A stretch of 64,000 bases of DNA. Source: Gammaproteobacteria bacterium (lineage in GTDB: Bacteria > Pseudomonadota > Gammaproteobacteria > Enterobacterales > Alteromonadaceae). Made by a program: the position numbers and the translations under genes. The stretch lies in assembly GCA_018222405.1 (NCBI GenBank), contig JAAFAI010000026.1, positions 1 to 64,000 of the forward strand, read 5' to 3'. Position 1 is the first letter of the stretch; the number at the start of each line of letters is the position of its first letter. The notes below the pieces were generated by a model. The model was not told where the DNA came from, did no database searches, and saw nothing but the letters and a program-made list of their open reading frames with translations. Below, in pieces: positions 58,247 to 64,000 of this stretch.

Positions 58247-58273
58247 CGCGCCTCTTGCAGAGGCGTTTTTTTT
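58247..58273 (+). terminator. Terminator after the DUF1820 operon
   Basis: Stem CGCCTC/GAGGCG (58249-58254 with 58260-58265), 5-base loop TTGCA, then eight T. A strong intrinsic terminator that separates constitutive genes from the SOS-controlled imu cassette just downstream. Confidence 0.9.
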
Positions 58274-58281
58274 GACTAAAA

Positions 58282-58301
58282 TACTGTATAAATAAACAGT
58301 A
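58282..58301 (+). promoter_or_regulatory. LexA (SOS) box of imuA-imuB-dnaE2
   Basis: TACTGTATAAATAAACAGTA fits the gammaproteobacterial LexA consensus (CTGT-N8-ACAG) exactly and is a near-perfect inverted repeat with TACTG/CAGTA ends. It ends 8 bp before the imuA ATG, so LexA would block the transcription start or the ribosome site region. No other SOS box was seen in the window. Confidence 0.93.
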
Positions 58302-58309
58302 TTTTTATT

Positions 58310-59008
58310 ATGTCAGCATCTATCAGTTCGCTTGTTAAACATCCCCTGGTTTTTCGGGGTCGGGACCATCGCCACAGTGCCGATGGCAACGAAGTGCGGC
58401 TGCCTTTTGGCCAGGCTAATCTGGATAAAGCCTGCGCAGGCGGTGTGCCTGCGGCTGGCGCAATAAGTATCAGAGCACTTGCCGGACAAGGCGAACTGCA
58501 ACTGCTGAATAATGTGCTGTTGCAAAAAGCCGGTACCCAAAAGCGTATTCTCTGGTTACCCAACCGATTACATTTAAACCCAAACTGGCTGTCTCAAACG
58601 CCGTACCAGCAACAATCCTGGGTAGTTAACACCACTAACGAAGCGGATGCCCTGTGGGCCTGCGAACAGGCAATCCGTAGTCAGGCCTGTTGTTGTGTGG
58701 TGATGTACCTTGCTCAGATAGAACCGAAGGCGGCCCGACGCCTGCAGGTACTGGCGAGGCAATACGACTGCCTGGTGGTACTGGTCCATCCCGGCAACAT
58801 GGGCCCAGGCGCGTTGCCGGTAAACATTGATATGGCGCTGAGCTTCGATGCGCGGCAATGGTTTGTTCATTTACACCGGGTAAGCGGTGCCTGGCCGCAA
58901 CAGCATATTGCCATTGAACATCCACTCCCGGCATCTAACAGTGCTATTGTTAACGCGTTCAGGCACTACAGTAACAACCCTGCAACTGCTATTCACGAAG
59001 TTAGTTAG
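58310..59008 (+). CDS. imuA: SOS mutagenesis protein ImuA (SulA/RecA-like)
   Basis: 232 residues of the ImuA family, a RecA-related ATPase-like protein that has lost parts of the RecA core (GGVPAAGAISIRALAGQGELQLLNNVLLQKAGTQKRILWLP resembles the RecA N-terminal fold). First gene of the DNA-damage-inducible cassette with imuB and dnaE2. It helps deploy the error-prone polymerase. The ATG lies directly behind the LexA box; no strong RBS is visible between them. Stop and imuB start are 4 bp apart. Confidence 0.9.
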   Translation: MSASISSLVKHPLVFRGRDHRHSADGNEVRLPFGQANLDKACAGGVPAAGAISIRALAGQGELQLLNNVLLQKAGTQKRILWLPNRLHLNPNWLSQTPYQQQSWVVNTTNEADALWACEQAIRSQACCCVVMYLAQIEPKAARRLQVLARQYDCLVVLVHPGNMGPGALPVNIDMALSFDARQWFVHLHRVSGAWPQQHIAIEHPLPASNSAIVNAFRHYSNNPATAIHEVS

Positions 59009-59012
59009 TCTG

Positions 59013-60416
59013 ATGCACTGGCTCTATCTGCATTTTCCACGGTTACAGCTCGATTTATTTGAGCAGCTGCATCCTGAGCAAACCGGACCTACGGTAGTGA
59101 TTGACGGAACCAACAATACCGTTTGTCAGTTATCGGCAGCGGCCATCAGTGCTGGCATTAAGCCGGGTATGGGCTTAGCAGAAGTAACCGCTATCCATGC
59201 GCAAACCTGGATTATTGAATATTCTGCCAATAGCGAAAGCAGTCAGCTAGAGCACCTGGCGACCACCCTCTATGCGATTGCCTCCGATATTGTCTGTGTT
59301 GCCAGCAATGGTATCGCCATTAATCTGAGCCCGCTGGTGCGTTATTATCAGGGGCTGGATAATTTTATGGCGTTATGTGAGCGAACGTTAACTGCCCTGC
59401 GAGTGCACTTTCAGTTTGGCTCTGGGGTCACCATCGAAATTGCCCGTGTGTTGGCCCGCAGTTGCGTTAACCGGGTAGAGGCGGAACCTGATCTGGCCAA
59501 TAATCATCTTAAAAACTGTTCGCTGCAGGCCACAGAGCTCCCTATCAAAGAAATCGAGCAGTTAAACCGAATTGGTATTCGCACGCTGGGGCAACTTATT
59601 GCGTTACCGCTGGAGGAAATTGGTAAACGCTTTAATAACCAGATCATCACTTACCTGCTGGCTATAAAGGGCGTAAAGCAGCCGCCTTACAGCTTGTTTC
59701 ACCCACGAAAGCTGTTCAGTCAGTACCTGGAGCTGCCTTATGCGGTGGAGTCTGCACCGCGGCTAAGCCGTTACATTTCGGTGGTGCTGACCAATAATTG
59801 TGCATACCTGCAAAAGCGCAATCTGGCCACCGACACCCTGCAGTTTGAACTACAGCAGCGGGAGCACGAAAACCTGGAGTTTGTAGTAAACGCCGGTGCC
59901 GCTCATCATCATTTAAGTGAATGGCAAATGCTTATCGACCTAAAGCTTGAGCAACTGAAGCTCGACTCTCCGGTCACCTCGCTAACCCTAACCTGTGATC
60001 AACTGGTTGAGTTTGATCCGGAAAACCTGTCGTTATTGCAAAGCACCTACTCAAGACACGCGGAAAATATGCTGTTGGGCAAACTGCTGGCCAGGCTTGG
60101 CAGCGACAGCGTGAAAACAGTTGAACAGGTTAATGAGCACCGCCAGGATTATGCTGTGCAACAGACTTGCGCACTCCATAATGCACCGGTCAACTCAGAA
60201 GCTAACGGCCAGCAACCGGCCTGGCTGATGGTTCAGCCTCAACCGCTGACCGAGCAGACTCAAATTCTTTACGGGCCGGAGCGGGTGCAAACTGGCTGGT
60301 GGGATGATCACCCGGTAAAGCGGGACTATTTTTTAGCCGTAACCGGTAAAGGTCAGCGTCTTTGGGTGTACCGGGACGACCAACAGCACTGGTATGTACA
60401 CGGGTACTTTGGCTGA
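59013..60416 (+). CDS. imuB: Y-family polymerase homologue ImuB
   Basis: 467 residues from the ATG at 59013 (MHWLYLHFPRLQLDLFEQL); a longer frame from 58887 overlaps imuA and is not supported. It resembles DinB/Y-family polymerases (AAAISAGIKPGMGLAEVTAIHAQ, IGIRTLGQLIALPLEEIGKRF helix-hairpin-helix), but the catalytic acidic residues (DxD and SxDE) appear missing, as is usual for ImuB. ImuB is a scaffold that binds the beta clamp and brings DnaE2 in. It ends 2 bp before dnaE2. Confidence 0.92.
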   Translation: MHWLYLHFPRLQLDLFEQLHPEQTGPTVVIDGTNNTVCQLSAAAISAGIKPGMGLAEVTAIHAQTWIIEYSANSESSQLEHLATTLYAIASDIVCVASNGIAINLSPLVRYYQGLDNFMALCERTLTALRVHFQFGSGVTIEIARVLARSCVNRVEAEPDLANNHLKNCSLQATELPIKEIEQLNRIGIRTLGQLIALPLEEIGKRFNNQIITYLLAIKGVKQPPYSLFHPRKLFSQYLELPYAVESAPRLSRYISVVLTNNCAYLQKRNLATDTLQFELQQREHENLEFVVNAGAAHHHLSEWQMLIDLKLEQLKLDSPVTSLTLTCDQLVEFDPENLSLLQSTYSRHAENMLLGKLLARLGSDSVKTVEQVNEHRQDYAVQQTCALHNAPVNSEANGQQPAWLMVQPQPLTEQTQILYGPERVQTGWWDDHPVKRDYFLAVTGKGQRLWVYRDDQQHWYVHGYFG

Positions 60417-60418
60417 TT

Positions 60419-63400
60419 ATGTTTGCTGAACTGGTTTGCCAGAGTAACTTCTCATTTTTAGAAGGGGCCTCTCATCCCGAAGAGCTGGTTAATACTGCCG
60501 CCTTTCTGGGCTATGAAGCCATTACCATTAGCGATGAATGTTCGGTAGCCGGGGTGGTCAGAGCCCACGCAGAAATCAAGGCGAATGGCTTACCCATAAA
60601 GCTCATTGTAGGCAGCGTGTTTCGGTTGGCGCCGGATTTGAGGGTATGCTTACTGTGCCCGGATAAAACCGCTTATGCCGAGCTCTGCCGAATCATTACC
60701 AATGCGCGGCGGCGTAGTGAAAAAGGGCATTACGCTTTATCAGAATGGGATCTCAAATCGGTTAAGTCGTGCCTGGCGATCTGGTTACCGGCATATAACG
60801 ACAATGACAGGCAATGGGCTGAGTTTTTCGCTAAGTTTTTCAGTGAGCGCTGCTGGATTGGTGTATCGCGTTTATTAAACGGTAATGATAACACGCATTT
60901 CGCCGCGGCAATGTCGCTCAGTGAAGAGTATAGTTTCCCTCTGGTGGCCACCAACCAGGCGCTGTTTCATCACCCCGACCGCCAGCACACCCAGCATGTA
61001 CTGCATGCTATCCGCACACGCAGTACGGTGGCCGATTTAGGCCGCGATGGATTGCCCAATCAGGAGCGCAGCCTTAAAACACTTACCAAACTCACCCGCT
61101 TATATCCTAAGGCGTGGTTAAGCGAGAGTGTGAGCATTGCCCGCCTTTGTCAGTTTAATCTTAATGAGCTTAAGTATCAGTACCCCAGCGAGCTGGTGCC
61201 CAACGGCCATACAGCAACCAGCTATCTTCGCCACTGCGTGGAAGCTGGGATTAAAAAACGGTTTAAGCAAGGTGTGCCTGATTCTATCAGAGAAACCATC
61301 GAAAAAGAGCTGGCGCTGATCCATTCGGAGCAATTTGAATACTTCTTTCTGACCATTTACGACATTGTGCAATTTGCCAAAAGCCGCGGCATTTTATATC
61401 AGGGCCGGGGCTCTGCGGCGAACTCCATTGTTTGTTATTGCCTTGAAATAACCGCTGTGGATCCGCGCCAGATAAACGTGCTGTTTGAGCGTTTTATTTC
61501 CAAAGAGCGTAACGAGCCGCCGGATATTGATGTGGACTTTGAACATGAACGCCGTGAAGAAGTTATCCAGTATATTTACGCCAAGTATGGCCGTGAGCGA
61601 ACCGCGCTGGCAGCCAGTGTTTCGACCTTCAGATTTAAAAGTGCGTTTCGGGAAGTTGGCAAGGCGTTGGGGCTTCCCGAATCATTGCTTGGTTATTGGC
61701 TTAAGCAATTTAACCTTCGCGATCGAACCCTTGGCTGGCAAAGCCAGTTGCAGGAGCTGGGCATTGATCAGGACGGCCGTACCGTTAAGCAGTTAATTAG
61801 TCTAACGGAAGATATCATTGGCTTTCCGCGCCATTTATCTCAGCATGTAGGCGGCTTTGTGATTTCTGCTGGCCCCCTTTACGAGCTGGTACCGGTTGAA
61901 AATGCCGCCATGGCAGAGCGCAGTGTTATTCAGTGGGACAAGGACGATCTGGAGTCTTTGGGGTTGCTAAAGGTGGATGTGCTGGCGCTGGGTATGCTCA
62001 CCGCCATACGTAAAACTTTTTCATTGATCAAAGCGCGTTACCAGCAGGATATATCTATTCCTTTTATTTCTGCCCATGGCAGTGATAAGCAGGTGTTTGA
62101 ATCCATTTGCAAGGCCGATACTGTGGGTGTTTTTCAGATTGAGTCGCGTGCGCAAATGTCCATGCTGCCCCGGTTAAATCCCGTTTCTTATTATGACCTG
62201 GTGGTGCAGATAGCGATTGTCAGGCCCGGGCCGATCCAGGGAGACATGGTGCATCCTTATTTGTTAAGAAGGCACGGTAAAGAGCCGGTCAGCTACCCTT
62301 CTGATGAAGTGAAGTCGGTACTAAGCCGAACCATGGGGGTGCCAATTTTCCAGGAGCAGGTCATCCAGTTAGCCATGGTTGCCGCAGGGTTTACCGGCGG
62401 CGAAGCGGATCAGCTACGAAGGGCCATGGCCAGTTGGAAGAAAAATGGCAAGCTACGCCAGTTCAGAAGCAAGTTAATAGACGGCATGACCCAGAGAGGC
62501 TATAAGCCGCAGTTTGCCGAGCAGCTCTTTGAGCAAATTTGTGGCTTTGGCGAATACGGTTTTCCGGAGTCACACTCTGCGTCTTTTGCAGTACTGGCTT
62601 ACGCCTCAGCCTGGCTTAAATACTATTACCCGGTAGAGTTTTATGTTGGTTTGCTTAACAGCTGGCCAATGGGGTTTTATTCACCGGCACAACTTATTCA
62701 GGATGCAGCCCGACATCAGATTTATGCATTGCCGGTTGATATCAACAAAAGCAGTATTGATCACACTGTGATTGATGGTCACCACTTCAGACTGGGCCTC
62801 AGACAAGTGAACGGCTTGTCTGGTAAAGCCATAAACACACTGATATCCCAACGCCCGAAGAAAGGCTTTGCCAGTCTGACTGAGATTAAATCCCTTGGCC
62901 TCAGCCGAAGTGAGCTGTCTGCACTGGCCAGTGCCAACGCCTTACAAACGCTGGCAAAAGACCGGTTTAATACGCGCTGGCAGCTGATGGACTCACAAAT
63001 GACACTGCCTTTACTGAAAGATCAGAGTGAAAGCACGTCACAGATGTTAGCGCCAACGGCGGTTGAAGACCTGATTGAAGATTACGCGTCGCTTAATCTT
63101 TCTCTGGCGCAGCATCCTGTCAGGCTGCTTTTAGAGCAACATCCCCTGCCCCACCTGACACTGGCCAATGAGATCCTCAACAAAGCGCATAAGTCACCCA
63201 TACGAGTAGTAGGCTGCGTAGTTGGCCGACAAGCGCCTGGCACGGCTGGCGGGGTAACTTTTATGACACTGGAGGATCACACCGGTAATCTGAATGTGGT
63301 GGTTTGGCAGAGTACCGCACGGTTACAGAAAAAAGCCTTTATCAGCAGTAAGATCCTTGAAGTACGGGGAATATTAGAACGCTCAGAAGAAGGCGTAACC

Positions 63401-63478
63401 CATATCATTGCCGGTAAACTTATCGATCACAGTGATAAATTTGAGCAATTGCTGATGCACTCCAGGGACTTTCATTAG
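60419..63478 (+). CDS. dnaE2: Error-prone DNA polymerase DnaE2 (ImuC)
   Basis: 1019 residues from the ATG at 60419 (a frame beginning 57 bp earlier runs into imuB). It begins MFAELVCQSNFSFLEGASHPEELV, the PHP domain, then the C-family polymerase core with the catalytic PDIDVDFEHERREEV, RGSAANSIVCYCLEI, RPGPIQGDMVHPYLLRR and the YGFPESHSASFAVLAYAS motif. An OB fold (VVGCVVGRQAPGTAGG) ends the protein. It inserts across lesions, producing damage-induced mutations with ImuA and ImuB. Length fits the family. Confidence 0.95.
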   Translation: MFAELVCQSNFSFLEGASHPEELVNTAAFLGYEAITISDECSVAGVVRAHAEIKANGLPIKLIVGSVFRLAPDLRVCLLCPDKTAYAELCRIITNARRRSEKGHYALSEWDLKSVKSCLAIWLPAYNDNDRQWAEFFAKFFSERCWIGVSRLLNGNDNTHFAAAMSLSEEYSFPLVATNQALFHHPDRQHTQHVLHAIRTRSTVADLGRDGLPNQERSLKTLTKLTRLYPKAWLSESVSIARLCQFNLNELKYQYPSELVPNGHTATSYLRHCVEAGIKKRFKQGVPDSIRETIEKELALIHSEQFEYFFLTIYDIVQFAKSRGILYQGRGSAANSIVCYCLEITAVDPRQINVLFERFISKERNEPPDIDVDFEHERREEVIQYIYAKYGRERTALAASVSTFRFKSAFREVGKALGLPESLLGYWLKQFNLRDRTLGWQSQLQELGIDQDGRTVKQLISLTEDIIGFPRHLSQHVGGFVISAGPLYELVPVENAAMAERSVIQWDKDDLESLGLLKVDVLALGMLTAIRKTFSLIKARYQQDISIPFISAHGSDKQVFESICKADTVGVFQIESRAQMSMLPRLNPVSYYDLVVQIAIVRPGPIQGDMVHPYLLRRHGKEPVSYPSDEVKSVLSRTMGVPIFQEQVIQLAMVAAGFTGGEADQLRRAMASWKKNGKLRQFRSKLIDGMTQRGYKPQFAEQLFEQICGFGEYGFPESHSASFAVLAYASAWLKYYYPVEFYVGLLNSWPMGFYSPAQLIQDAARHQIYALPVDINKSSIDHTVIDGHHFRLGLRQVNGLSGKAINTLISQRPKKGFASLTEIKSLGLSRSELSALASANALQTLAKDRFNTRWQLMDSQMTLPLLKDQSESTSQMLAPTAVEDLIEDYASLNLSLAQHPVRLLLEQHPLPHLTLANEILNKAHKSPIRVVGCVVGRQAPGTAGGVTFMTLEDHTGNLNVVVWQSTARLQKKAFISSKILEVRGILERSEEGVTHIIAGKLIDHSDKFEQLLMHSRDFH

Positions 63479-63590
63479 TGATAGTTTGCGATTCACATAA
63501 GAAAATACGTATATATCGACAAAAACGTATATAAAATACACAGCCTTTGCCGTAATCTAGGGCTATGGATGTATCTAAACACACTTCGTT

Positions 63591-64000
63591 ATGTATAGCT
63601 TTAAGGGTATAGCTTTCGTTGTAAGCCGCCTGGTAATATTATTTTTTCTTATCGCAGGAAGCTTTAGCCGCGCCGATACCATTGTTATCGGTACGCAGAA
63701 TTTTCATTATTACCCGCATTACGACTTCAGCTCAGAAGATGATAAAGGTCTGGCCTGGGCGATTTTTGAAGCTTTCAGAGCCACAACCAAACACGAGTTT
63801 GTGTATATTTCTATGCCGGTTCTCCGACTTCAAAAGGAACTGGCCAAAGGGAGTGTGGATTTTATCTACCCGGATAACCCCAAATGGTACAACCCGATAA
63901 TCAGTAATACGCTTAAATCCTTTAGTCAGCCAGTAACAAGGGCACTGGGAGGGACGATTGTCCGCCCGGGCAAAGTGGGTGCCGGAATTGACGAAATTCG
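63591..64000 (+). CDS. Periplasmic solute-binding protein (partial, runs off window)
   Basis: The visible 136 codons start with a signal peptide (VILFFLIAGSFSRA/DTIVIGTQ) and continue with a type 3 solute-binding pattern (DDKGLAWAIFEAFRATTKHEFVYISMPVLRLQKELAKGSVDFIYPDNPKWY), as in amino-acid-binding or sensor-type proteins. No stop before the edge. It is preceded by 110 bp with a direct repeat ACGTATATA (63507-63515 and 63525-63533, 18 bp apart), which could be a regulatory site. The ligand is unknown. Confidence 0.75.
   Translation, partial: MYSFKGIAFVVSRLVILFFLIAGSFSRADTIVIGTQNFHYYPHYDFSSEDDKGLAWAIFEAFRATTKHEFVYISMPVLRLQKELAKGSVDFIYPDNPKWYNPIISNTLKSFSQPVTRALGGTIVRPGKVGAGIDEI

Noticed and set aside
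58887..59012. Extended start of imuB inside imuA
   Set aside because: Overlaps imuA by over 100 bp in another frame; the family start MHWLYLHFPRL is at 59013.
63507..63533. ACGTATATA direct repeat before the solute-binding gene as a named operator
   Set aside because: Only two short AT-rich copies; could be chance, so kept as a remark in the gene entry rather than a separate claim.

Overview
The window reads as chromosome of a marine-type gammaproteobacterium of the order Alteromonadales (Alteromonadaceae-like). The basis is the housekeeping content and its order (tdh-kbl, glpE-glpG, ubiA/ubiK, rep, coaD-mutM-rpmG-rpmB, radC/coaBC/slmA, an imuA-imuB-dnaE2 cassette), the marine-type porin, two GGDEF/EAL proteins and a yjbEFGH exopolysaccharide locus. 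Genus is not determinable by reading alone. No insertion sequence, integrase, rRNA or CRISPR array was seen; there is one tRNA.

Region 1 (0.1-13.8 kb) is a periplasmic oxidation module. A sigma-54 activator of AcoR type (minus strand) faces a six-gene plus-strand operon. It encodes a PQQ-dependent alcohol dehydrogenase, a Tat-type Rieske protein, a small secreted protein of unknown function, a large MauG-type di-haem peroxidase fused to FG-GAP/VCBS repeats and an ASPIC/UnbV domain, an FMN-dependent 2-hydroxyacid dehydrogenase, and a TonB-dependent receptor closely resembling E. coli YncD/PqqU, the reported PQQ importer. The simplest model is an inducible system that imports or recycles PQQ, oxidises an alcohol or diol in the periplasm and finishes the resulting 2-hydroxyacid in the cytoplasm. 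No PQQ synthesis gene is present here.

Region 2 (13.9-28.8 kb) is accessory. It holds a VanZ-like protein, a CPBP protease, a LysR regulator, a HipBA toxin-antitoxin pair with a phased array of operator palindromes, a DUF3010 protein, a NERD nuclease-like membrane protein, a methyltransferase-HNH fusion divergent from a PLD/helicase/DUF3427 protein, a decayed HNH gene and a compact four-gene operon. That operon (25961-28561) is the most unusual element: a zeta-toxin-like P-loop kinase, a small coiled-coil protein, a proteasome/HslV-type N-terminal threonine hydrolase with Thr1/Asp17/Lys33 in exact register, and a 54-residue protein. The AT-rich stretch ends at the 3' end of a tRNA-Arg(CCG), a common boundary for integrated DNA.

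Region 3 (28.9-49.5 kb) is mostly core: a secreted serine-hydrolase-like protein, cytochrome c5, a GAF-GAF-GGDEF-degenerate-EAL protein, rep, ubiK, ubiA, a FliL-like protein, glpG-glpE, tdh-kbl, a PstS-like/outer-membrane/GGDEF-EAL operon, a family 9 glycosyltransferase divergent from kdkA, coaD, mutM, rpmG and rpmB.

Region 4 (49.7-64 kb) has the yjbEFGH locus with a terminator after yjbE, radC, coaBC, slmA (no dut between them), a TetR regulator, a DUF1820 protein, an anchored coiled-coil protein and the SOS mutagenesis cassette imuA-imuB-dnaE2 behind a perfect LexA box. A truncated solute-binding protein gene runs off the right edge.
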